Positions 24,801 through 34,249 of a DNA stretch of 64,000 nt are shown here, piece after piece. This stretch comes from Hemerocallis citrina (taxonomy: Eukaryota; Streptophyta; Magnoliopsida; Asparagales; Asphodelaceae). The position numbers and the translations under genes were made by a program. The DNA is taken from contig CM030358.1 of NCBI GenBank assembly GCA_017893485.1, positions 150,487,368-150,551,367 on the forward strand, read 5' to 3'. Under the pieces are notes generated by a model that had not been told where the DNA came from, ran no database searches, and worked only from the letters and a program-made list of their open reading frames with translations. Each line of letters opens with the position of its first letter. Positions within the stretch are counted from its first letter, which is position 1.

Positions 24801-26388
24801 CGCCGGGCACTAGTGGCAAACCAAGACACCACTAGGTGACTGCAGAACGGTGGGACCGTTGATCTGCAACCTCATTGCTACGATCTATCTATCGGGAACA
24901 GGAAGTAGACCAAATTAGAATGCATTGCATAGCGAGGGTTCAAATCCCTGAACTGGAGAAACGGCTTGATCTGGGCCACATGTAGTATGGGATGCATGTG
25001 TGTCCAAAGTCTTGCTGACATTAGATTAAGTGCATCTGTTCTGCATTCTGTGTTTGTATTATACTTTTAAGTCATGGCATACACGAACATTAGGAAATCA
25101 GGATACACGTTTATTTTCCATTCAAGATGAATTATGAGTGTGAAAGTGATGTATTGCGAGACGTGAAGATATACGTTGTAAGAAATGAATTAATGCGATG
25201 TTATGTGATATGAGATTGGGAAAGAAGGTAAGTCGTGAGTCTGTAATTGCAAATGAATGGTAAATGAGGTACAGTTTATGTGAAAGTAGCATTGTGTGAA
25301 TGTAAAGCTTTATGGGAAAATAAAGCTATAGGAATATATACATAAGGCGTAAAGTGATGGGCCTTAAGCGACTAATTTGGAAATGATTTCCAAACTAAAG
25401 ATAAGTAGGTTGTGAGCAGGTATGGATATGCATACAGGAAATGACTCGGTGAGTATTTGAGGTGAAATTCCATCTATGATGTTTACATGTTCAGGTTTTT
25501 CTTGGTATTCGTAAGTTCGTCCTGTTTTACTTATAAGTTTAATTTATTTGCTTAATTAATAGATTTTACTCACACCAGAAATGGCTAACCCCTTAGTGTT
25601 TGGGGGTTTAGGGAGTCCCTGGACTACCCTAGATCCCCTACTGTTACAGGTCCTCAGCGGTGCAGAGGTGAGATGTAGATTCATGGTTCTGTGGAATGGA
25701 GCTTCATTTTAGAATTGCTGTTTAAGGTTTATTTATGTGAATAGTGAAATATATGATTTAAATTGTATTATTGATGTATAAGTATGTGGATGACGATGAT
25801 GAGTATAGTGTGGGGTGGCATGGTATGTTCTCGACCCGTACCCATCTCGTTGTGGCGTACTGGGCCCTGTGGTACGTTTTAAAAAGATTTTTCTAAAAAC
25901 TTTACTACGTTTTCAAAGGAATTTATGGTTTTTAATTGATAATTGATATTCTATTATGATTTTGGCCCCCAGAGCATAAATATTGATTGCCTGTATGTCT
26001 CTGCTCATTTTGGCCTGGGGAGCCCGTGAAATTATTGCCTGTGATGTGAGCTACGGAATTTAGAGCAGAATTCCGTAAGCTTTTTGTGTTTCGGGGCCGA
26101 AATTTCAGGGGAAACTCTACCCAATTTTTTTTGAAATATAACTATCTTAGTTTATGTTCAAAGTGATATAGAAATTGAAAAAATTGAATTTGGAGTTAAA
26201 AGGGGGGGGGGGGGGGGGGCATTACAGTTTGATATGATAAATTGATATTTGTAATTATTGATGTATTAACTCTGATGGCAATAAAAGTGTTTTAAATTTT
26301 GGTGCTATTTACTGTGTTGAGATGCATTTGAAGACAAAGATTCTGGTTGTGTCACGGTTTTCCAGTTACCGAAAACCGGGGCGTTACA
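21859..26388 (+). mobile_element. 3' LTR (B), 4530 bp, complete
   Basis: Runs from TGTGATACCCCGCAAAAATA to ACCGGGGCGTTACA. Its right 2.75 kb duplicates LTR A. It encodes no credible protein. Its inner part contains a tandem module with GGTGGACACGAACGGGTCGT (24590-24790), an 18-G run (26202-26219) and a 3' block with ACTCACACC and GGGGGTTTAGGGAGTCCC (25570-25630) shared with LTRs C and G. Length and ends fit Tekay/Del-type LTRs, but without pol this is inference. Confidence 0.85.
24590..24800 (+). repeat. Tandem module inside LTR B, about 95-bp unit
   Basis: Two full units and the start of a third, each with GATCCAGGTAC, GGTGGACACGAA and GGTCGTATGGGATA blocks. The corresponding part of LTR A (18610-18830) has the same module with a shortened unit. 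Confidence 0.75.
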
Positions 26389-27013
26389 TATTTAATCTGA
26401 GATTACCCTCGAAACCTAACATCATGTATCCTGAAGGAATGACCGGTCGACCGTGCAGTTGACCGACCTGCTCTCTGTTGGATCCCTGTACAGTCGAAGG
26501 CATGGACGGTCGACTATCGCGGTGCTGATTGATGAGTGGTTGATATTAAATCTTGTGTAAACCTATATATATTGTATTGTGTACAATTTTAGGGTTAAGT
26601 GAAGAGAAAAGAATGTACTATCAACTGTTAGAGATTGACAGAAACCCTACACCTTGGGGGTAAGTTATTGAGAGTTCTGTAAACTTGTTCTTAATATTTT
26701 TAGTGGAAATCACAGAAGTACCTTGGTGCAGAGAAGTAGCCACTGCATTAGGTGAATCTCGAAAAAAACTTGTGTGTTCTTGTGTGATTTCTTTTGATTG
26801 CTTTTGTTCTCTTGCTTTTGATTTTATTGTTTTGCATCTCGTTGTGAGTTATTTCGCAGTTAGAACTCAACATTTGATACATAAAGAATTGCTTGCCTAT
26901 AAAAAAGGAAACACAAAAGGAAATAAAGAATTCTAATAAAATATATTTGAGTCTACTAAATGGTTAGAATCATTAGATATAGAAAAAAACCTTAGTCTCC
27001 TTATAATGCTTTT
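26389..27013 (+). mobile_element. Probable fragment of a copia-type LTR
   Basis: Contains a GTCGACC-rich part (26445-26520) and then a T-rich stretch with TTCTTGTGTGATTTC and TTTGATTGCTTTTG blocks that resemble the R/U5 region of plant copia LTRs. No complete pair of ends was found, so it is a fragment. The frame at 26685-26936 lies in this T-rich stretch and is not a gene. Confidence 0.4.
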
Positions 27014-27695
27014 TGTTAGAGAATTTCAGTACAACAAAGGGTTAGAGCGAGAGGCGACAACCGATCACAATGAACAACCAAGCAATGTAGACCACATCAA
27101 ACACAAAATCACACAACCGAGATATTATTCATCTAGAGATGACATAAGAGTTACAGTATACTCACCAAGAACTTAGCTATCTCTCAAGCCTCAGTAGAAG
27201 ATACTCTGTTGTTTACAATGAAAAACTCTCAGATGAAATATTATGTAACACTCCTCTATTTTATAATTTTAAAATAATCGTTTGTATTTCTTTTAATGTG
27301 AGTATATATTATTGTTATTATTATTATTATGCATAAATATGCAATTTTATTTTTTATATAATCTTTAATTAATTTATTTAATAGGTGGAGCGGGTTTTAT
27401 TGAAATTTATTATCAAAAAGAGAACTAGAAGGACCCAAAATAAATGTTTGGTCAAATAAGGGGCTTAGAATAAATTTTCCATTTCTTTTCCTTTTCCCCT
27501 TCCCCTTCATTTCGTTCAGACTGCAACTTCCTCTCCTCCTTTCTGATTTCGATCGAAACCCAACTTTTGACCATGAATTTTTTAGCCCAAATCCACTCTG
27601 TTTCTCCATTTTTTTCTAATTAATTTGAGGGGTAGGCTAAGTGAAGGGTGCTCTAGCTAGTGGTGGAGTCAACTTGGAGAAAGGATTTTGTGGGG

Positions 27696-28292
27696 TGATA
27701 TGGCTAAAAACGGGGTTAAATCGGGACCGTCCAGATCGAGCACGAATCCTGAAGCATGGGGGTAAAAAAGTAATTTCACATACAGATGGATCCAGAACGG
27801 ATATTGGGCCTCCTTTTCACAGGACCAACCACCCGCGAATAGATCCGCTTCAACTGGGCATGGGTCCCGACCCGATACAAGCCCGATCCACTAAGAGGAG
27901 AATCAGGCCACTGATTTGATCAAATCAAATCAATAAACCTGATTGGCTCTCACCAGGGAATCAGGGGCTAACTTCCCAAAAACAGAATAAGAGGATTTTC
28001 CTCCTAACTGTTAGGCAGGAAATCAGGTCCCAAATCATTCCAAAGGCGACTATAAATACAACCCCTCTTCCACCAAGACCAGGTTAATCACTTCTTCACC
28101 ACTTAAGCTCTTTCTTAATCTTTATCTGATTACTGACAAGAGCGTCGGAGGGTGCGTCGCCGGAATCAACCCCGGTGTCTCGCACTTCCTTGCAGGTTGC
28201 GGCGGGAAAAAGAATGCCGAGTCAGCTGTTCAGGTTTTCCTCGGATCCACAAATTCTATCTGTTTACCCCCACACCGAAATCAGCGGTAACA
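27696..28292 (+). repeat. 5' LTR of the Tat element
   Basis: 597 bp, TG...CA ends. It holds a likely promoter (TATAAATA at 28051) about 240 bp before its end and is followed within three bases by a primer site. Eight single-base differences from the 3' LTR and no indels. Confidence 0.95.
28051..28058 (+). promoter_or_regulatory. TATA box in the 5' LTR
   Basis: TATAAATA in a GC-balanced context (GGCGACTATAAATACAACC), the best TATA box in the LTR. Transcription would start about 30 bp downstream, leaving an R-U5 of about 210 bp. The copy in the 3' LTR is at 42682-42689. Confidence 0.7.
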
Positions 28293-28295
28293 GAT

Positions 28296-28313
28296 TGGCG
28301 CCGTCTGTGGGAA
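28296..28313 (+). promoter_or_regulatory. Primer binding site of the Tat element
   Basis: TGGCGCCGTCTGTGGGAA begins three bases after the 5' LTR. The TGGCGCC start is the usual form in Tat-lineage elements. I did not assign the tRNA. Confidence 0.8.
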
Positions 28314-28359
28314 AGCCACACGAACAGTCTCAGCCCCTTTTTCGTCGTCCTCTGCAGCC

Positions 28360-31300
28360 ATGCCGCCGAAGAAGAATAGATCCAGAGGGTCGAACCGTGG
28401 GGGCAACCCCACCGACCCAGCAACTGAAGCTCCGGTCAATCCTATCCTTCAGTCCGACCTCCCTCCGCTGACCCAGCAGGTCCCACCTCCTCCTCCTCCT
28501 ACCAAACAGCAGCCCAACAATGGTCCGTCCGGTCATAACGGTCGGAAGGAGAAGCAGCCTCTCAATCCGGGTCATATCTCGGTCCATAACGGGTCCTCGG
28601 ACTCGATGGCTTCACATCACCCCGACCTCCGCATCACACTTCTGAACCGTCAGAAAGACGACGACCTCCGTACCCATCTTGACGAGAGGCGGGCCCGAGA
28701 GGGAGCCTCCCGCCAGCGTCGAGGTGAGCGGTCGCCACGTCGTCGGGACGGCAGAAGGACCCCGGAGCGCAGAGGCCGAGCGGCGTCCCCCGATCGCCGA
28801 AGGAGGAGGTCCCGCTCCCCCAGGGATCGGCGTCATCCGAGGGACCGGAATGTGCCTATCAGCCGGGCCGAATTCCTCCAGTTTCAGGAGACCGTTCTGC
28901 AGGCCCTCAATCTTCGGCAGAACGTCCAGAATGCTCAGAGGGCTCCGACACCCCCCAGGGATCCCAGTCCTCGGCGCCGAACCAGGAGCCCTTCCCCGGC
29001 TCCCAGCCGCCAGCAGCGGGAACAAAGCCCACGCCGGTCTCAGGATTACCGGCGCCGCAGTCCACGCTCCCCTTCCTATGAAGAGGAGTCCGGAGGGTCA
29101 TACGACTACCAGCGGAGGGACGACGCGCTCATCCGCCGTATCCATGAGGTGGAGAGGCGCATCGGCCGCATGGACAGGGAGGAAGAGTCCCGAGCCGGAA
29201 CCTTCCATCCCAGCCGACCCCCCTTCTCAAGGTCGATCATGGAGGCCCATATACCGAGGAGTTTCAAACCGCCACAGTTTGAAACATACTCTGGGGAATC
29301 CGACCCGGTCGACCACGTCGAGAGCTTCAAGACCCTGATGCTGATCCATCAAGCTTCCGACGCAGTGCTCTGCAGGACCTTCCCTGCCACCCTCAGGGGG
29401 TCGGCTCGGGAATGGTATTCTAGACTCGCCCCCTCATCCATCTTCTCGTTTGAACAGTTCGAGACGCTGTTCATCACTCACTTCGTGAGTAGCCGGCGAG
29501 CCGAGAAGACGAGTCTTTCCTTACTGAACCTGCGGCAGGAGAAGGAAGAAAAGCTGCGGGACTATGTGAAAAGGTTCACCGCAGAAGTCAGGTCGATTGC
29601 CTCCCTAGACCAGTCCGTGGCCACCGTGGCGTTCCAGTCGAACATCCTTAACGCCAACCTCCGATCATCCCTGGCCAAGAAGCCCCCGCAAGACTTCGCG
29701 GACCTCCTCCTGAGGTGCGAAAAGTACATCTGGGCAGAGGAGGCCGAAGCCCTTCCACGCTTCGGGGGGCCCTCCGCAGGGTCGAAGAGGAAGGCGACAG
29801 GAGAAGAAGGGTCCAAGAAAGCTCAGAAGGACACGGGCGGTCAGCGCCGCCCTCCCCCCAGGTTCGAGAAGTTCACTCCCCTCACCACAAATATCTCTAC
29901 TATCCTCATGGAGGTGGAGAAGGAGGGAATCATCCCTCCAGCCCCGAGGATGTACACCCAGGCGAAGAGGAGAAACAAAGATAAGTGGTGTCGTTACCAC
30001 CGAGACCACGGGCACGACATGAACGACTGCTGGGCTCTGAGAGATGAGATTGAAGCCCTCATTCGGAGGGGGCAGTTGGCCAAGTTCGTGAAAGCTAACG
30101 ATCGGACAGATCGGAACTCTCCTCCCTCTCGGGGGGCTAACAAGCGCTCCGAGCGGCGCGAGGAGACACCCGAGTTCGAGGAGGAACGGGTTCTGCACCT
30201 GATCCACGGAGGCCCAATGGGGGGCTCCTCTAATTCCTCCCGAAAGGCCTTCGTCCAGGAAGTCAACTCGGTCCACAGTGCCCCTCCCCCGAAGGGTCTC
30301 GGCGTCCCTGTGTCTTTCTCCGATGCCGACCTCGAAGGAGTCCGAACCCCCCATTGCGATGCCCTCGTCATCGACCTCCGCATGGCCAACTTCAAGGTGC
30401 AGAGGATTTTGGTGGACAACGGGAGTTCGGTCAACATCCTTTTCCTCTCGGCCTTCCAAGGCCTGCAGCTGTCCCGAGACCGTCTCAAGCCGGCCGGTTA
30501 CACTCTCCACGGGTTCACGGGGGTCCCGGTAACCGTCGAAGGGGTGATAACCCTAGACGTTACTGCGGGAAGCACCCCTACTACCCGGACCGAGCCGATG
30601 GACTTCATGGTAGTCGACGTCCCGGCAGCATACAATGTCATCCTAGGCCGACCCGGCCTAGCCGCCCTTGAGGCCGTCCCCTCGGCATACCACTTGAAGA
30701 TGAAGTTCCCCACTCGGTCGGGAGTAGGGGAAGTCAGGGGGAGCCAGGAAACAGCTTGGAAGTGCTACATGACTTCCACAGGGGGACCAGTGCTCTCGCT
30801 CGAGACACTCGAAATCCCCGAGCCGAAGGCCCGCACAACGTCCGAGCCGGCAGACGAGTTAGAAGAAGTACTCTTCTCGGATGAGGATCCGAGCCGAAAA
30901 TTCCTCGTCAGTAAGTCCTTGCCGACCGTGCTGTTCTCGGACTTGGTGAGGTGCATCAGGAATAACCGCGACCTATTCGCTTGGTCAGCCGCGGACATGC
31001 CCGGCATCTCCGAAGACTTGCTCGTCCACCGCCTAAGCGTCGAACCGGGCTGCAAACCGGTTCAGCAGAAGAGGCGAAAGTTTGCCCCCGAGCGACAGCA
31101 GGCAATCAAGGAGGAAGTGGATAAGCTGCTGAAGGCCAAGTTCATCCAGGAGGTAAATTATCCCGAGTGGCTGTCGAATGTCGTAATGGTCAAGAAGTCC
31201 AATGGCTCGTGGAGGATATGCATCGACTTCACTGACCTTAACAAGGCGTGTCCGAAGGATCCATTCCCTCTCCCGAACATCGACACCCTTATTGACGCCA

Positions 31301-31770
31301 CCTCGGGCCATGAGCTCCTCAGCTTCATGGATGCCTTCTCGGGGTACAATCAAATCCGGATGTTTCCTCCGGACATCCCGAAGACCTCCTTCGTCACCGA
31401 TCAAGGCCTCTACTGCTACCGGGTCATGCCGTTTGGTTTGAAGAATGCAGGCGCCACCTACCAGCGCCTCGTCAACAAGGTCTTCCAGCACCAAATCGGC
31501 CGAAACATGGAGGTGTACGTGGATGACATGCTCGTCAAGAGCATCCACGGCACCGATCATGTAACCGACCTCCAGGAGGCCTTCAGTGTGTTGAGGAAGT
31601 ACAACATGCGGCTGAACCCGAACAAGTGTGCGTTCGGGATCTCCTCGGGAAAATTCCTCGGCTTCATGGTGAGCCAGCGAGGGATCGAAGCTAACCCCGA
31701 GAAGATCAAGGCCATATTAGACATGGCCCCGCCTCGGAACGTCAAGGAGGTGCAGAAGCTCACCGGTTAG
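28360..31770 (+). CDS. Gag, protease and reverse transcriptase (first segment of gag-pol)
   Basis: 1136 codons from an ATG 47 bp after the primer site to a UAG. Residues about 95-250 are arginine/serine rich (RRRRRSRSPRDRR), an RNA-binding type tail. About 300-465 is the retrotransposon Gag domain (EWYSRLAPSS, LRDYVKRFTAE). About 542-557 is a single histidine-rich zinc-knuckle-like motif (WCRYHRDHGHDMNDC). The aspartic protease has VDNGSS near 684, the Tat form of the usual DTGA/DSGA. Reverse transcriptase follows (PEWLSNVVMVKK, MDAFSGYNQIRMF, YVDD at 1053-1056). The frame stops at 31768-31770 just after EVQKLTG, but the same frame stays open beyond, so this is an interrupted polyprotein. Gag and Pol are in one frame with no shift signal seen. 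Confidence 0.93.
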   Translation: MPPKKNRSRGSNRGGNPTDPATEAPVNPILQSDLPPLTQQVPPPPPPTKQQPNNGPSGHNGRKEKQPLNPGHISVHNGSSDSMASHHPDLRITLLNRQKDDDLRTHLDERRAREGASRQRRGERSPRRRDGRRTPERRGRAASPDRRRRRSRSPRDRRHPRDRNVPISRAEFLQFQETVLQALNLRQNVQNAQRAPTPPRDPSPRRRTRSPSPAPSRQQREQSPRRSQDYRRRSPRSPSYEEESGGSYDYQRRDDALIRRIHEVERRIGRMDREEESRAGTFHPSRPPFSRSIMEAHIPRSFKPPQFETYSGESDPVDHVESFKTLMLIHQASDAVLCRTFPATLRGSAREWYSRLAPSSIFSFEQFETLFITHFVSSRRAEKTSLSLLNLRQEKEEKLRDYVKRFTAEVRSIASLDQSVATVAFQSNILNANLRSSLAKKPPQDFADLLLRCEKYIWAEEAEALPRFGGPSAGSKRKATGEEGSKKAQKDTGGQRRPPPRFEKFTPLTTNISTILMEVEKEGIIPPAPRMYTQAKRRNKDKWCRYHRDHGHDMNDCWALRDEIEALIRRGQLAKFVKANDRTDRNSPPSRGANKRSERREETPEFEEERVLHLIHGGPMGGSSNSSRKAFVQEVNSVHSAPPPKGLGVPVSFSDADLEGVRTPHCDALVIDLRMANFKVQRILVDNGSSVNILFLSAFQGLQLSRDRLKPAGYTLHGFTGVPVTVEGVITLDVTAGSTPTTRTEPMDFMVVDVPAAYNVILGRPGLAALEAVPSAYHLKMKFPTRSGVGEVRGSQETAWKCYMTSTGGPVLSLETLEIPEPKARTTSEPADELEEVLFSDEDPSRKFLVSKSLPTVLFSDLVRCIRNNRDLFAWSAADMPGISEDLLVHRLSVEPGCKPVQQKRRKFAPERQQAIKEEVDKLLKAKFIQEVNYPEWLSNVVMVKKSNGSWRICIDFTDLNKACPKDPFPLPNIDTLIDATSGHELLSFMDAFSGYNQIRMFPPDIPKTSFVTDQGLYCYRVMPFGLKNAGATYQRLVNKVFQHQIGRNMEVYVDDMLVKSIHGTDHVTDLQEAFSVLRKYNMRLNPNKCAFGISSGKFLGFMVSQRGIEANPEKIKAILDMAPPRNVKEVQKLTG

Positions 31771-33168
31771 TTCGCGGCCATCGGTCGTTTCCTCTCCAAG
31801 TCAGGGGAAAAGTGCCTCCCCTTCTTCAAAGCACTCCGGGGGGCTAAAGGATATGAATGGGGCCAAGCACAGCAAGAATCGTTCGACCAACTGAAAGCCT
31901 ATCTGGTGAACCCCCTTCTGCTCAGTAAGCCGGTCCCGGGCGAGCCTCTCTTCATCTACTTAGCCGCTTCCGAGCAGACCTTGAGCGCTGTCTTGGTGAG
32001 AGAAGAGGACCGGACCCAAAGGCCCATATACTATGTGAGCAAGGTGCTTCGGGACGCAGAGCTCCGCTATCCGAGGATAGAGAAGATAGCCTACGCTCTG
32101 GTCATGGCAGCAAGAAAGCTACGGCCCTACTTCCAATCTCACTCGGTCGTTGTCCTCACCGATCAACCCCTCAAGCAGGTCCTCCACAAGCCGGAGACCT
32201 CGGGCCGGCTGATGAAGTGGTCCATAGAGCTAAGTCAGCATGACATCTCCTATCAGCCTCGGACGGCAATTAAGGCACAGGCACTCGCCGACTTCATTGT
32301 AGAGTCCACCATCCCTGAGGTCGGCCACGTCCCAAATGGGCCCCCCATTTGGACAGTCTTCGTGGACGGGTCCTCTTGCAGTGAAGGAAGCGGCGCCGGC
32401 ATTATCCTGAACGGTCCTGACAGCTTCGTCCTGCAGTATGCGATCCGCATGGACTTCAAGGCCTCGAACAACGAGGCGGAGTACGAGGCCCTCATAGCTG
32501 GTCTCGGACTCGCACGAAGTGCTGGGGCGCAGCGCCTCCGGATTCACAGTGATTCCCAGCTAGTCGTGAACCAGGTCTTGGGCGAATATGAAGCCCAGGA
32601 CGAGCGAATGGCGAAGTACCTCGCCAAAGTCTGGGATCTCATGGGCCGCTTCGAAGAAGCCATCATCCAACGGGTCCCCCGGGAGGAGAACTCACAAGCT
32701 GACGCTCTCTCCAAGTTGGCCTCGTCTTCTCTACAAGGTCTCGAACAGACCGTACTGATTGAAGTCCTCTCTAAACCGAGCATCGAAGACGAGACACCTA
32801 GCTCGGTGGAGTCATTGCCGGTCATGCTGCAGGACAATTGGATGAAGCCACTGGTAGAATTCTTAAGGGATGGAGTTCTGCCCTCGAATCCCAAAGAAGC
32901 ACGCCGAGTCAGAACTCGGGCCGAGCGCTATGTCTTGATCGAGGGCGTCTTATACAAATGCTCCTTCTTTCAAATAGATGGCCGACCTTATCTAAGGTGC
33001 CTATCTCCGGAACAGGCCGAATATGCCCTACAGGAGCTTCATGAGGGCATCGGAGGGGCACACTCCGGATTCAGGTCTTTGGCCCGAAAAGCTTTGAACT
33101 ATGGGTACTTCTGGCCGACCCTTCTTCGAGATGCCGAGCGACATGTTCGGCAGTGCAGCTCCTGCTAG
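31771..33168 (+). CDS. RNase H, second RNase H and integrase zinc finger (second segment of gag-pol)
   Basis: Continues the gag-pol frame after the UAG at 31768 and ends at another UAG (33166-33168). It has no start of its own that is likely to be used, so expression would need readthrough or would fail. First comes the retroelement RNase H; its first motif reads YLAASEQTLSAVL where active enzymes have Asp (DAS), suggesting a decayed active site, as is usual in Tat elements. Next is a second, complete-looking RNase H (FVDGSSCSEGSGAG, SNNEAEYEALIAGL, HSDSQLVVNQ, ADALSKLA), which carries the acidic residues. Then the HHCC zinc-binding part of integrase (LHEGIGGAHSG, CSSC). Confidence 0.9.
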   Translation, partial: FAAIGRFLSKSGEKCLPFFKALRGAKGYEWGQAQQESFDQLKAYLVNPLLLSKPVPGEPLFIYLAASEQTLSAVLVREEDRTQRPIYYVSKVLRDAELRYPRIEKIAYALVMAARKLRPYFQSHSVVVLTDQPLKQVLHKPETSGRLMKWSIELSQHDISYQPRTAIKAQALADFIVESTIPEVGHVPNGPPIWTVFVDGSSCSEGSGAGIILNGPDSFVLQYAIRMDFKASNNEAEYEALIAGLGLARSAGAQRLRIHSDSQLVVNQVLGEYEAQDERMAKYLAKVWDLMGRFEEAIIQRVPREENSQADALSKLASSSLQGLEQTVLIEVLSKPSIEDETPSSVESLPVMLQDNWMKPLVEFLRDGVLPSNPKEARRVRTRAERYVLIEGVLYKCSFFQIDGRPYLRCLSPEQAEYALQELHEGIGGAHSGFRSLARKALNYGYFWPTLLRDAERHVRQCSSC

Positions 33169-34104
33169 AGACACTCCAGCATCCGACGCCTCCCTCAGGC
33201 CAACCTCACCTCCCTATCGAGCCCTATACCCTTCGCGATGTGGGGAATGGACTTACTAGGGCCTTTCCCTCCAGCTCCGGGTCAGCTCAAGTTTTTAGTC
33301 GTAGCCATCGACTACTTCTCGAAGTGGGTCGAGGCCGAGCCCCTCGCCACGATAACCGAGAACAAAGTGGTGCAGTTCTTCTGGAAGAACATCATATGCA
33401 GATTCGGCGTCCCCCGCGTCCTCGTGACGGACAACGGGACTCAGTTCACTGGCACAGCATTCCGAGCCCTATGCGACGACCTCGTCATTCAACAGCGCTT
33501 CTCGTCCGTCTCACACCCTCAGTCGAACGGACAGGCCGAGAACGCTAATAAGCAGATCCTCGCGGGAATCAAGAAGAGGTTGGACAAGTGCTCCAAAGGA
33601 TTGTGGGTCGACCAACTCCCTAATGTGTTGTGGAACTACCGCACAAGCAAGCGGACGCCCACCGGAGAGTCCCCTTTCAGCCTTACTTATGGGGCCGAGG
33701 CCGTGATACCCCTCGAGGTCGGAATACCTTCCCCTCGGCTCATAGCCTATGACGAAGCGCAGAATGCTAGGGACCTCAGAGGAAACTTGGACCTGATAGA
33801 TGAACTGAGGGAAAGGGCATCGATTCGGCAACAAAATTACAGAAGGAGGGTCGAGCTAGCGTACAACAAGAAGGTCCGACCCGCCAACCTTGAACAAGGA
33901 GACCTGGTATTGAGAAAGCTAGCCATATCCCTCTCCAGTCAGAGGAGCAAGCTAGCTCCGAATTGGGAGGGGCCGTACCGGATCACAAAAGTTGTTCGGC
34001 CTGGGGCATATCGACTTGAGGACATGGATGGCAGAGAGCTCCCGAGGACCTGGAATGCCGACCACCTCCTGAAATACCAAGAGAGCGCTCCGGCGCCTCT
34101 CTAA
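33169..34104 (+). CDS. Integrase core and C-terminus (third segment of gag-pol)
   Basis: Same frame again, open from the second UAG to a final stop at 34102-34104. The catalytic triad is visible: Asp in AIDYFSKWVEA, Asp in VTDNGTQFTG and Glu in SNGQAENANK. The C-terminal module has the GPY-type motif (NWEGPYRITKVV) and ends at HLLKYQ. No chromodomain follows, consistent with a non-chromovirus lineage. The product would cut the element's DNA ends and join them to host DNA in the nucleus. Residues look intact; only the upstream UAG codons speak against function. Confidence 0.92.
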   Translation, partial: RHSSIRRLPQANLTSLSSPIPFAMWGMDLLGPFPPAPGQLKFLVVAIDYFSKWVEAEPLATITENKVVQFFWKNIICRFGVPRVLVTDNGTQFTGTAFRALCDDLVIQQRFSSVSHPQSNGQAENANKQILAGIKKRLDKCSKGLWVDQLPNVLWNYRTSKRTPTGESPFSLTYGAEAVIPLEVGIPSPRLIAYDEAQNARDLRGNLDLIDELRERASIRQQNYRRRVELAYNKKVRPANLEQGDLVLRKLAISLSSQRSKLAPNWEGPYRITKVVRPGAYRLEDMDGRELPRTWNADHLLKYQESAPAPL

Positions 34105-34194
34105 GTAATCCGAGGTGTCGAACCATTCCTCTCCTCTAACTTGTAACCTGTTCCATGAATTGTACTATGTAAAACGGTTCGCCGTCAAATATCA

Positions 34195-34200
34195 AATAAA
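34195..34200 (+). terminator. Possible poly(A) signal after gag-pol
   Basis: AATAAA 91 bp after the pol stop in an AT-rich stretch, just before the tandem array. It could end a gag-pol mRNA early. Genomic RNA must read past it to the 3' LTR. Weak evidence. Confidence 0.35.
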
Positions 34201-34249
34201 GAAAGTTCTATTTTGTTTGTGAATTTGCATGTTTCTCTCCCCTCTTATT

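Noticed and set aside
18558..24819. Matching frames in LTRs A and B (for example 24328-24819 minus)
   Set aside because: Similarity is due to LTR duplication, and the frames translate a tandem repeat (HTTRSCPPA-type periodicity). The two copies do not keep one common frame.
26685..26936. 83-codon frame after LTR B
   Set aside because: T-rich stretch typical of a copia LTR; no protein features.
28612..32894. Long minus-strand and alternate plus-strand frames over gag-pol
   Set aside because: They arise from the GC-rich codon use of gag-pol; none shows a domain and all overlap a frame with clear retroelement motifs.
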